Assembly: GCA_021209875.1 (NCBI GenBank)
Contig: JAGYVD010000004.1
Location: 4,873,001-4,937,000 of the forward strand
DNA from: Rosellinia necatrix
Taxonomy: Eukaryota > Ascomycota > Sordariomycetes > Xylariales > Xylariaceae
Reading direction: 5' to 3'
DNA length: 64,000 nt
Shown here in pieces: positions 1-12,233 of the stretch. The number at the start of each line of letters is the position of its first letter. The stretch's first letter is position 1. The notes beneath the pieces were generated by a model. The model was not told the origin of the DNA and ran no database searches. It saw only the letters and a list, made by a program, of their open reading frames with translations. Both the position numbers and the translations under genes were made by a program.

Positions 1-1046
1 TGACGTCCCATGACGGGCCCATGCTGTACCTGCGCAAGCGAGCCTTGTGGTCTTTCGCCTTTCGCCTTCAGCTGGGCTAGGTAAGATACATACATACCCT
101 ATATACAGGGAGGGAATTCCCGTCCACGCGACCTGCCTGCTCTACACGTACGCTAACCAGCATACAATATACCTTCACAAAGATGGGAGGGAGAGGGGGG
201 AAGGAGGGGACGCGGGGGGCTAATCAGATCGATGGCGTCGGTTCGTGATGCCTTATCGGCTTTTTTTTTTCCCTTTTTTTTTTTTTTTTACCGCCATTGC
301 GTTATTTTGTCTGCTGCGGCCGTATCCTACGGATGCTGCACTATATGATGTGGTGGTGGTAGTAGCGCGAGGGTAAGGCGCGGAACTTCGGGGGGCGGCG
401 TCGACGTGTCAATCCGTCAATGGGCTGCATATACCATCCCGATGCGTCGTCAGAAAAAAAAAATAATCGCCATGTATGTAAGGTTTGGTTTATGGGCAGC
501 AGCAGCAGGAGCAGCAGGAGCGCAGGCAGAGGGTTTTTTTTTTTTTCAGCGTTTGCTTTCTGCGCCTGCGTCTGCGTTTGCGTCTTTTCCATTCCTTCCG
601 CTACCCTCGCGGCCCTATGAGGCCATGGCCATTTATACTCAGTCTTGCCATTGGATAGGAGGCGAGGAGTGAGTGAGTGAGTGAAGGGGGGGCACCGCTG
701 TTTCTGTCGAACGTTTTATTCCCATTCACACGTACTCGGCGATCACGGGACTGGTTTGACAGCGGTTAGCGACGTGACGCATGCTGTTCGCCTAGCTTCA
801 TGCGTCTTGTCCATGCGTGTATTTTATGTATGTCTGCCTGTCTGTCTGTAGTATGTATGTATGTATGTATGTATGTCTGTATGTCTCTGTGCATGGTAGT
901 ACACATGGAACGGCCGCATATAACTTTTTTTTTTTTTTTCTCTCGGGCGGGAATGTTGTGAGATGTCGCGGACGTTGGAGGTCGTCGCGCGAACCTATAG
1001 GCTGGATAGTTACTTATCATCTACATGTCTAGCCTGTTTGTCCACG

Positions 1047-1048
<2 letters not shown>

Positions 1049-1082
<34 letters not shown>
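1049..1082. repeat. (CA)n microsatellite
   Basis: Uninterrupted CA dinucleotide run of about 17 units, followed by imperfect CATACA units. It lies in non-coding DNA. Confidence 0.95.
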
Positions 1083-1087
<5 letters not shown>

Positions 1088-4000
1088 ATACACATGCGCG
1101 CACTTGTACTCCCGATTGGAGGCGAATGAGCCTTGTATAATATAATATATAGGGACCTCGATTGGACACACATACTGCCTGCGCGCCTGCGACGTTGTAG
1201 GGGGCCGGCGGATCGCGTTGTGATTGTCTCACCTTGATAATGACTGGTCTATTCTGTTCCCGGACTCGATATTAAGTACGGACGGATGTGCATTGGGGAT
1301 TCATTTTTGGGCACCATCGTGGGATAGGAAGGCGTGTTGATAAGCGGGGAGTAAGGTATAAACAAGCGTCTGGCAGGGCAACGGGGATGTCGACGACCAG
1401 CGGGCATGTTTGGTGTACCGGCATGTTTCATAGGTATCATGCGCTTCCCTATTATGCAGATACCTAAGTTGTTGGTTGACTGTGTCAACAAGAGGTCTTT
1501 TGATACAACAAGCTTGGTGTAGACCTTTCTGGTCTGTAAAGGCATAGTGAACTACACAACTCCGGAGGCATTGAGACAAAGTTACCGGGACCTCGCCGGT
1601 ATTATTGACGGAGATAGCCGGATAGATGCACGCTATACTCTACAATCATGTTCGTGGCTGTAAACCTTCCTAATCAAGTCGCTGGTAGCCCCCAAGTTAT
1701 CTGGTCTTAACTGGAAGAACCGACAATATGGAGACCCCACTACAGCAGCTGCTACATTGTATGTACTATGGTATGTACTGAAATGATGATAGTTACTGGG
1801 GGCGTGCTGCTGGGGTACTTACAGGTGACGTGCAGGGTTGGGAATCGGCACAAGGCTGAAAAAGGAGATTCGGAAGTGGGTAGAATGAAGGCCACGAGGG
1901 TTTGGCTGGGGATTTCGGGACAGCCAAGCGAGCTGTCGCGGGGGCCGCGGCGGAGAGGCATTGGCTGGGCCCGGGTGGTGGTTTCGGTTGGCACTCACCT
2001 TTCTCGCTGCGACGGCGCGCTGCTGTTCGTTTGGTTCCTCGTCGTCATGTCGGCGCATGAGCCAGGTGCCAAGAGCCAGGAGCTAGTTGCATGGACGGCA
2101 GCGGTGGCGAAGCCAATGGCCGGGGAAACATGGGAAAGGAGACGGTAAATGCGCGACAGGGCCTCTAAATCCCAAGCCAACCGTGGAAAGAAGTGGGTGA
2201 GGGCCATGTGATTAGCTCGCTTTGGCGACTTGCAGGTGGCTATTTTGATGCGTTGGCAGGAGAGGGATAAAAAAATAGCAATAAAAGAGGAGTGGGCTCG
2301 AGAAGTGCTGGCGCGTGGACGACGCGGATTGGGCGGATTGGGCGGATTGGAGTGGATATCAAAGTGGATTGGAAGAATTCAATGAATTGGGTGGGTTCGA
2401 TGGCGGGTCGGAAGAGACGGGCTCCTCTTGTCACGACATCCCATCATCTCTTTGCCTGCCAGCGCAAAGAGCACAGAGGAGGGAGGGAAAAAAAAAAAAG
2501 GACAGATTTTGATAGTATGTAGTACACAGGAAATGATTATTGCTGACTAGGGAAGTGGAATGGGCTATTCATTCGGCTTATTCGATCCGCCAGCCCCGCC
2601 CATTCAGGAGCCTTGCTTGACCAGATCTGTTCAGCCGCCTGCCCGCGAAATAGCGGAAGATGAGACAAAGGCGAGGATGAATGGGAGTAACCGGTGATAT
2701 GCACAATGCAAGGCCAGCGCAGCAGGAAACCGGCCACTGTCGAACAGTCGTCACGGCTGGTTAGAGACATTTGGCGGTGGCGATTGATGAGGTGGTGAGC
2801 AAACAAGTGACAGAGGAGGAGAAATGAAATAAAATAAAATAAAATAGAGCAACGATACCTAATGACAATAAGAGGCGAGACAAGCAACCGTGAACGCCTA
2901 CCTGTCTCATTCTGTGCATGTTTGCCAGCCTTCCTGGCTGGGTAGGTAAGGGATGCTGATGTGACGATGCCGCTGGCGACGCGGAAAACAAATAGTCAGA
3001 TAGTGCGCTTGCTCCGACTTACTGACTCGCCTCCCGTAATGGCCCTCGCCATTGACCAGCTCATCATCGTGTCACTCATACACACAGACAAACGGACAGA
3101 CACACACGGACACACAGGCACATACACGGACGCATATAGACTCCCTGGTCACGTAAGTATGTATCAGCATGTATCCGAGCAGATACGTGGGTATAAGGGC
3201 AGGCGGATATAGTAGTTGTAGGCAAGAGAGGTGAATTAGAACCGGTCCTTAGATAGGGCAGGGCAGGTCTCACATGGAAAGATGGGATGGAATGGAGATG
3301 GAGATGGAGATGGTGCTATTATTATGGTCTCTCTGCTGTGGGTGTCGACGTGGATGCATGAGGCATGGATACCTACTGGCCGATCGCGATGGGAGGGTTC
3401 GAGCTGGCATACAGGAGCTATGAAGTTGTATTGTCATGGCAGGTAGTGGCTCGGTACTGCCGAAGTACACGGCTGGGTTGGGTGGGTGACCGCGACCGTT
3501 CTTGATCTGCTATCGATCCCTCCCGAGAGACGGGATCGATACCCGTGGACCCCTGGGTTGGACATTGGTGTGGGGTCAGGCCCATGGTGCACGGCATTTG
3601 TTGTGACACCTGCCGCTTCACACAGGCACACACATCTAATGTACACTAACAAGCTAAGTACGTAGCATCGACACACATACTCCTCCTTTTCGCGGCAAAG
3701 GCCCTAAACACGAGCACGGGAGCGATGCGAGCGATGCGAGCGATGGGAAGCTAGAAGAGGCGGCGAGGAAAAGAAGGAAAGAACTTGATGCAAGCAGTAC
3801 AAAAGGGACATAACCAGGTAGATAGATAGTGGGCTCTGGTGGATCCGTATAGCAAACATACTATGTGCACTAGATGCGTACTTGCCTACCTACCTGGTAA
3901 GTGATTGATTCGTGTTCGGTCGGTTGTCGACTGATCATAACCACCGCCGTCTCCGACGTCCAGTATAGGAAATCTCCATATTCCATATGGATAGGTAGGT

Positions 4001-4201
4001 ATATTAGGTAGTTGTTTGGGTTGTGTTTCTTAGTCTTTTCCCCACTGCACTGCACAGCATTCCAATGATAACTACATACACGTGGATCTGATATATCTGC
4101 AACCTCAACTTGAGTACATGGATAAGTAACTATGCCTGCCTAAGGAATGAAATGAAATACAGATTAACAGATTAAAACATAAAAAGACAAAACGAATAAT
4201 C

Positions 4202-4237
<36 letters not shown>

Positions 4238-4238
4238 G
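4202..4238. repeat. (ATA/TAA)n microsatellite
   Basis: Perfect trinucleotide run of about 12 units in non-coding DNA. Confidence 0.95.
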
Positions 4239-5648
4239 GTAATAACGTGGTGCCTGATTGAGGTAGGTAGGTATTTTGCAGCTGCATCGTAGCTGTGCTA
4301 CACAGCAGATGGCACAACACTTGTAGTTCCAGCCGCGGTAGGTACCTCGGGTCGGTATCGAGAGACGTGGATGTGATGTTGTACCTACCAGAAGTCCACT
4401 ACATGTCTAGCACTGAGCGGTAACCTGAACCTGGTTCAGCCCGGTTCCATGCTTGACGCTTGCAGGCACCAACCAGCACACGAACGACAGCGAACGACAG
4501 CGATGGCGCCCAACATACATGGCAACACATATCCATGTTCAATGCGCTGTGCCCGCGCTTGATTGGCGGTATGGCCTCTGCTCGCCACGACGGAGGGGTT
4601 GGCTTATCCGCAGCATCACATCAGTCCAGGTACGTCCTCCATGCAGGCAAGGTACCACGCCGTAAGTACACGCAGCGCCCAGGGTGTACCCAGATACTTG
4701 TGTCGCCAGCCAGGCCTACCTGCCTCCTGTACCTGTTCGAGTAGCACAGGCGTCGTTCACGCCTTCCTCTTCTCATGTACTGATGCCGCCGCCGTGACCT
4801 CAGCGGTACGCAGCAGCACCTCACTCGTTACTAATCGCGCCTTCTTCTTCTTTTCTAGACGAATTCATGCCTCTTTCCTCCCTCTCCCCCCGATCTTCAT
4901 CATCCTCTCCTCGCACGCATGCTTCTCGATTTCCCCGTGTTCTCCTCTCTGGTCCCCTCTTCCCAGGTCCCCTCCGAGCTTGACGCTGTGGAGGACGCAG
5001 CATCCGGTGCCGAGTGAACAGCAGTCAGTCCAGACGGTGACAGGATTGCTCACCACCTCCGCCAGCCATCCACACCCAATCCCCAAATCGATACCTTACT
5101 ATAACCCTGCCTAGCCCCCTACGTTAAGCATTTCTGCCCGAGTCCCGACGTCGCCTCCGCCGCCGCTGCTGAAATGAGCTAAAACGGCCACCCCGCCTGA
5201 TCGGCTTCCCTCGATAATAACCTGCCATCTGTCTACCTACTTACATAGTGCCCTATCCTATCTACTCCTGTATTTTTGTAATCTACCTCCCTCTTCCTAC
5301 TAGCCAGCCAGCCCAAGCCAGGGTAGCTAGCTTCAAGGGTGACCTATCCTACCTGGCAATCCCCACTTCGCGTTGCCAGCCTCAACGGAGCATCGCGGCG
5401 ACTTGTGTCAGACTAATATATATCAAACCCTCGCCCTTTCTGTCCCCATCTCGTCCCCTGCCGAGACAAAAAGGCTCTCTCTCTGTCCTTGACTGCTCGC
5501 GTATGTGAATCAAAAACCAGGCGAACCCTCCGGGCGGTCGCAACGCTCCTTGTATCACCGGCTCAAGCCCTGGCAGTTCTCTAGCCGGCGCTGCTAGTAT
5601 AGACGCTGACTCGCCGCCAGCCTCTGTTTTTTTTTTTATGGACTCACC

Positions 5649-8600
5649 ATGATCTCCATGCAGCGCTCACTCTCATCTCCGGTCTGCGTTCATCCAGCCC
5701 CTCGTGAGTGATCCCGCACCAGCCCAGCATCCCCATCTTCTGGTCGTAGTTATTGACTTGTTTATGCGCCGCACTTGCAGCTGTATCACCGACCGTAACA
5801 AACCCATCCCGACCTTCAACACCCTCCCATGATGCGCTCGTCGTTACGTCACAACCGCGCCGACACCGTTCGCGGAGTCCCGTACACTCTGCCCCGCCTC
5901 CCGAGCCTACTGATTCAACCCTAATACCGAACACCGACGACGACGTCTCTCCCGATGAGAATGCTACGAAACAGGACTCGGGCGCGAGTGTGCCCAAGAA
6001 ACCGATTGTGGCCCAACTGTCAGCCCAACCAGGTGCTGCCTCGGCCCACGACCGCACGATTGCTCCTTCGTCGAATACACCACATTCCGCCCTCAAGGAT
6101 GCTTTAAAGGACACTTTAAAGGATACCCTCAAAGATGACGCCTCTTCATCCCGCACGCTTCCACAACCGCTTCTGGGTGACCTGTCCCGGTATACTGACA
6201 ACTACATAACCGTCGAAGAAGACGGAACCACCCTTCAAGAGCTAGCTCATTTGGTTCGGCTCTCTAAATACCACGAGCGCAAGCGCGCCAACACGCGCAT
6301 TCGTCTCCAACGAAGCCTCATTTCTACCGCCTTGTCAGCACGCCTCACACGTTGTGGTGAAACAACGCAACGGAACTTGGCTGATCTTTTTCGATCTGGA
6401 GAGACTCACATGTTTGCCAAGGTGTTTGATGCCATTCAGGATGTTCGGAATAGTTGTGATGCCACCCGTCGGTTCGCACTCTTGGAGCCAGACATGGAGC
6501 CCCTCCAGTCACTTGGCATGGCATCTTCGGAGACCTTGGATAAGCCGCCCAGCATAGCTGGGAGCATTAGTGGTAGTCCCGTCACTCCTTTTCTCGCTGA
6601 TCTTGATAGCACCTCAAGGGAAACGATACTGCATTTCCTGGCGCAGTTACGAACGAACCCCGACTACCTAGCTTCTCGGCTCTGTGCCCTCAGCACAGCT
6701 GAGCTCCAGGCCCTTACTGTATTTCACGTTGGATTGGATCCCATAGAATCTGTTCTTCCATTTGGTAACACGCAATCTAGTGGGCGTGGCGGTACCAGCG
6801 CTGCAAATAAGAGCTCTGCTAGTGCCGTTGAGCGGCTCCTATCATTTCAGCGCCACGACCCTTTATCTGCGCTCATCTATACATGTTTCGCCAATTCGGC
6901 AGGCCCGGACAGTGCCGAAGACAAGAGGAGAACGCAGGTTTGGTCCACGGCCTGCGCTCGTCTGATCCAGGCCGCCCCTGTCGAGTATGAGAATGTCCTC
7001 GTCGCTATAGTCAATGCTTGGTCAGCTATGCGCGACTGGTCTGGGCGTTCTAATATGGAATGGTTTATCATGAAAGTTCTGAAAGACGGTGCGTTTCTCT
7101 TGGACAGGGCCGATGACCCTCAAGGCAATAGATTCCACGATATCGGGGATTGGACAACCAAGGATACCATCAGGCTCGAGGAGTTTTATGACAGAGTGCT
7201 GGACGAATTGTTTGATATCCTTGATGACGAGGATGGCACCGGTATTCCGGAAGGTGTCTTGGAACTGGGGAACGAGATTTTACGCCACTTGCAAAACATC
7301 GCCCCTTCCAAGGTTGAATCTACGAGGCACTGGTTTGTATACAAGTGGATTTTTTCCAATTGGTTGACAGCCGTCCTTATCCATCCCGAGAACTTTGGCA
7401 TGATGGCCGACTACAACATCACGGAGTATGGCTGTCAGAAGATACTCAAAATGGTCGCCCTCAAGGCTCGGGACTTGGTCAATGATATGCTTGTTCCCCA
7501 TCATCTAGGACAACCGGTGTCTACGCCCTTGAAGATCAAGAAACACATTGAGAGCCTGGTAGGTCGATTCAAGCCGTCGAGGAGCCAAAAGACGGCAAGG
7601 CTACTCCCAGCCAGATCCATTACTTCCCTGCGAGAGACCGCCGAGGTCCATCCCTACCTCGTTGTTAGCCCCGCTGATCTTCTCACCCTGGTCAATGCCC
7701 TCTTCCCGGAGCGGCGCCCCCAATCTGCCCACTCGAGCGGCACCCGGTCTGTTGCACCGTCCGTCTCTGGGTTTTCGGCCATCTCCCAACCAATTTCTGT
7801 CGCAACGTCTAGAAGAGATATGGACACATCGTCTGTCTTCGGCATGAGTGTTTCACCGGTACGTAGCGAAACCACTTCCTACGAACCGCTCCTCGACCGA
7901 GCTATGAGCACACCTCAGCGGTATTCGCCTCCTTTCTCGGAAGCTCCTTCACGCCCGCCGGATAGTTATGAGGACGACGGCCAAAAGCTTCGTACGGCTA
8001 TGCGGGAGATGACTCAGGTCCTTGGGGCCGACATCGTAGCAGGCTCGTGCCACCCATGCGCCGAGAGGTGGGCTGTTCTATTCGTGTCTGCAGATGGAGA
8101 GAAGCTGTCTCTGCAGATGACGTACGACCCCGATGAGGATGATGACGAAGACACTTCCTCTGCAGCTAGTGAGGATGACGAACCGGAAGAAAAGTCAGAA
8201 CTGAGTAAAAGTTACCACCAACTGCGCGACTCGATTCTGAGACTTGTGGAGGATTTCGAAATCCCCCAAAGCCTTGAGGGCGGCAATACAAATACAACAT
8301 TTAGCAACCGAGCATCCAGGTTGAAGAAATACCGGTCTAAGAACAAAATAATAACACCGGAGAGGAATATGAATAGCCGGAACCCCTACCGCAAACGCGA
8401 AGAAAATACGGCTCCCCCGGGGAATCCGGTGTTGATTGCGATGTTGACGGCTGCGTCGTCACAGTCACGAATCCAGTCTGATTTTGTATCCGCGCACATG
8501 TATTGGAGAACCCTTCAGCAGTTGAATGCTTTGGCCTCACAATCGCTTCGGAGAAACGGCTTTGCGTCCTTGCTGCATATTTTCTCGCGTGGTCCTCGGG

Positions 8601-10996
8601 ATTCACTGCATCAATCTGCGTCGGCAATTGAGGAGTACGACGCTTGGCTCATTTGGCTCAAGCAAAGTCAGGAAAGGCATGAAGGGCATATCGATCGAAT
8701 GATGACACGTTTGAAGGCTCTTCGGGATAAAATGTGGTACGTGACAGAGGTTCGCAACTCGGAAGTCTACGTCCACGCTCGCACTCTCTGCAGTGCCCTG
8801 AAGATTATGGGTGTACACCGGATGCCTGGCTCGTTCCAGGAGAGTCGTGCCCAGCTAGCACGCAACCCCACGCTAAATTTCATTCACAAGGCGGAGTCAC
8901 AGATGCTTGGCCTTCTCGCCGCCAAGGAGGATCATGGCGGCCCCAATAAACTCACCGACGATCAAATAGAGAGAAGACCAACAAATGGCTACAACAGGCG
9001 GGTGTCAGATCGATATGCGTGGGCGAAGAACGAATCCACCGTCTGTGTTGCGAAATCGACAACTGTGTAAACAGGTTGGTCGGTGATAGTCTAAGCGACA
9101 ATCCCGTTCTATGGTCTAGTGCGTTGTACATGCGCGACCGGAAAACATTCGACGGCCCTCCCCCGCCGGGGTCGAGATCGCGAGAGCAACTATGGCGGTG
9201 ATGATGCTATGAGTGTTATTAGTAGCGAATATAATCGGAGATGGACACCGACCGCCAACCGCCCAGGGTCGGTGTTGCGCGGTATATCTATGCACAATAG
9301 GAGTCAGATCTCTATTGACTCGGGGCGCCAGAGCCTGTCGCGAGCGAGCACGGCTGCGGTGGATATGCTAGACAGCCGCGAGTATCATTACGGCCATTCC
9401 ACGCCATCGATTGATTCGGCTACTACTTTCTTTTCCCCGTTCAATTCAACAATGTCTGCAAGCAGTTCGGCTACATCCCGGGCCCAGTCCCCCACTGGTA
9501 GCCGCGCCGGCCTACCAGGCCTATTTTCGCACCCGTATCAGCAGTCACTGCCATCGACGGCATCCCTAACGCAACCTGACACGACTACCTCATCGACAGA
9601 AACGGTTCAGCAGCGACGCCTTTCGGAAGAAAAGCATCGCTTCTTATCCGATCTTCGTGAGACCCTGCTTAGTCTGCTACTCTCCGATTTGGGGAATTTC
9701 CTCTACGCGTACGGCTCAGAAACGGACATTTGGTTTAACGAGCTCGGCCAAGAATGCCTCGAACTTCGGTCCGCCGAGAATCAAGTCACGCAGCGGGATT
9801 TTGTGAATCAAGACACAAACACTGGACACACAAAACAGCGGTCTCTTGAGAAGAAGAAGAGTTCGATTAATCTACGCGAAGTCGGGGATTCTCAGGCCGA
9901 CCAGAACTCGCATAGACGCGATAGCCCATCCGCACGAAACTACGGAAGGGCAGCGACAAATGATAAGACCTCTACGCATGTACCCATTCCGGTTTTGAAG
10001 GATACGACCTCGTTCCCATACAGGAAGTCCTACCGGCGATTGTTTAGAATGTTTTCCATTCACCCTAGCCCCTATGCTAAACTTGGCATTTTATATAAGC
10101 TAGAGCAGCTCATTAGCGCTTCTCTATCTTCGGGTGGTCGCCGCTCACGCTCGATCCCGCAAAGCCAGCCCGTTGTAATAGACGACCAAGGAGGCTCGGG
10201 CAAGCATGAGCAAGCTGACAAGGAACGCCGCCTTCCTGCCCAGGCGTCGGGCCTAACCGTACGGACCACATCGGATCCCGAACCACGATCGGCCGGTCCC
10301 GTCAATAAAGGGCACCAGGAGGCACTTCGCGCGGTCTTGAAGACTTTGCTTAGCGATATGGAAATACGCCCCAAGACTTTATTCCGTGACTTGCAATTTA
10401 TCAGCGCTTTTGTTCCCAGTTCTGTTCTCGACCTTGATCGAAACGATGCGTATTTTGATACGGTGGTTGCAGCAATGTCTTTGAAAGACGAAATCGTCTC
10501 TACCATGGTGGAAGTGGCGGATGGTATAGTAGCCGCTTCCCGCAAATCGTCCAACAATAACTATAACGTGAGCAGCATGCCAGATCCGCTGCTTCCACAG
10601 AGTACACTACAAGACGCCGCAAGAATGTTGACGATTGCAGCTAAGGAGGGTGACCCAACAGCCCAACGTGAACTGGGTCTGCTTCAACTCTCTAATCCCG
10701 AGCTTGTACCCCGAACAACTCTACCACTGACCAAGGCGCGCGATGTCTTTAAACGCCCTATAATGGAATCTTCGGGAACCCGTCCCGGGAGTAGTATGCG
10801 TCATCAGGGAGATCGCACTAGGCCTGGCATGGGATCCTCAATACCAACCCTTTCGGGCAGCCAGGATCCTGGTATCAACAGTGATGTTCGGAGTGACCCA
10901 GCACTCATGTGTGTTGCCTTACACTGGATGGAGACAGCGCAGAAGGGTGGTGATGAGATTGCCAAAACGTTTATGAGCCAACCCAGAGAGATTTAA
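5649..10996 (+). CDS. Very large fungal protein with Sel1-like C-terminus, function unknown
   Basis: I do not recognise the family with certainty. Exon 1 is 5649-5703 (ATG at 5649, 18 codons plus one base). A 77-bp intron 5704-5780 (GTGAGT...TTGCAG) leads to a long exon open to 9070, and the same frame is open again from 9095 to 10996. The product would be about 1,700 residues. It has Ser/Pro-rich disordered stretches, a helical central part, an acidic Asp/Glu stretch around 8130-8190, and a second helical block near 8430-8830. The C-terminal 100-150 residues show a Sel1-like pattern (AAKEGDPTAQRELGLLQL, later ALHWMETAQKGGDE). Between about 9015 and 9200 the coding-like signal moves to another frame and back, so the exon structure there is unresolved. 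A four-codon upstream ORF (5638-5652) overlaps the chosen start. A signalling or scaffold role is only a guess from the Sel1-like end. Confidence 0.7.
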
Positions 10997-12233
10997 ATGG
11001 CAGGGCCAGAGGGTTAAATGGTTATAAAATTGGCCCTACACTTTGACTCTGCTTAGGCAGCAGCATATTTGCTTATACGCACCTGCCCAGGATTTTTCTG
11101 CATATCATGAGGTATAGGATAAACGGCACAGGTGGCCTCATTTAGATGAGGGTATGGTACGGATTCCTGTTTGGCGATTTGATCAATGCTCTTTCCCCCC
11201 AGATACCCTATACAGTTTTTTCTTTTCTTTGTTGCTTTTTTTCTCCACATGGTTCTTGATTCTCTTGATCCATACTATTTTCTTACTTATATAACGTTTA
11301 CGAACCTATTCCCCGGCCATATTTACTTACGTTACCTATATAACGTCAAGTATTTGTGTGCACGTATGGGTATGTAGGGCTGTTACATACAACATTATGA
11401 CTATTATCCCACACTCCCTGGATGGAGTGTTAGGGCGTGGAGGTAACGGTACACACATACCCATATGGGGTAGTAGGGATGATACACACGCATGGAACAG
11501 GATGTATAGATGGGATAAGTTAGCATATACGATATACGCATGGAATCCATGATGAAATAGATTTGCACGATACCACAAAATTCGCGTTCTTTACCCATTA
11601 CCTGTCTATCTCTCTATCTACCGTTTGTACGGATAATCTGGACACATGCATGCTTCCCGTGTTTGTACGCACATCTATCCCACCCTATGCCTAGACTGCA
11701 GTTACCTTCTTTGGAAGTTTCAGGTCAGCAGCTAAATTGAGCGTTTGCGGTCAGTGTTTGTAATATTTGCCACGCCTTGTTATTAATAAGTCGAACGAGA
11801 CTCCCTTCTTGAGATTAGGTACGGAAGTGCTCCAGTCGGCCACGATCTAAAAAAGTGATTTCAAATGGCTTTGATGGATCAGTGCCTCAACGCCACCGAC
11901 GTATTTTATTCCGTGTCACTATTGCCGCTTTATATATCCTACCCTATCCTATCCTACATCATACACATTTTCGTGTGAATTGCACCAATCAACAAAGCAA
12001 GGGATAGATGAATATGCACGCCCCCGCCGCCCAAAAATGGAAATACGCAATGAGTCAATAGCAAAACTTCGCCCGTTTGATGCCTTCGAAAATTTCTATC
12101 ACACATGCACATGGCAACAACAACAACAGCAACCGCGTTATATAAAATATATACGTATTGTATTCATGTCCCTTTTCTTTTTTTTATCTATCAATGTGCA
12201 TGCAAGCAGGGTATCACAAGTCCGTCTGTCTAT
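10997..12233. other. Intergenic, convergent 3' regions
   Basis: Tail-to-tail spacer between the large + gene and the - strand ceramide glucosyltransferase. It is AT-rich with T tracts and short TATCC and CAA repeats, probably 3' UTRs. No gene seen. Confidence 0.7.

Larger units (their letters stand above)
1..5648. other. Gene-free 5.6 kb region with simple repeats
   Basis: I see no convincing protein-coding gene here: open frames are short, low in complexity, and follow homopolymers or microsatellites. It holds poly-T/poly-A tracts, a (GTAT)n run near 849-880, a (CA)n run at 1049-1082, a triple 9-bp repeat near 2329-2352, a perfect 10-bp inverted repeat at 3511-3541, three copies of a 9-bp unit near 3718-3745, and an (ATA)n run at 4202-4238. 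From about 4740 to 5640 the + strand becomes pyrimidine-rich, which in filamentous fungi often marks promoter and 5' leader sequence. It probably belongs to the large gene starting at 5649. A non-coding transcript cannot be excluded. Confidence 0.6.

Noticed and set aside
1768..2148. 126-residue + strand open frame
   Set aside because: Composition does not look like protein, overlaps equally long frames on the other strand, and has no recognisable motif.
3480..3570. Possible tRNA T-arm (ACGGG-loop-CCCGT)
   Set aside because: Loop lacks the TTCRA box B sequence, and no A box or acceptor-stem pairing was found at the right distance.
4563..5114. 183-residue + strand open frame
   Set aside because: Ser/Pro/Cys-rich translation of pyrimidine-rich leader DNA; no start context, motif or splice support.
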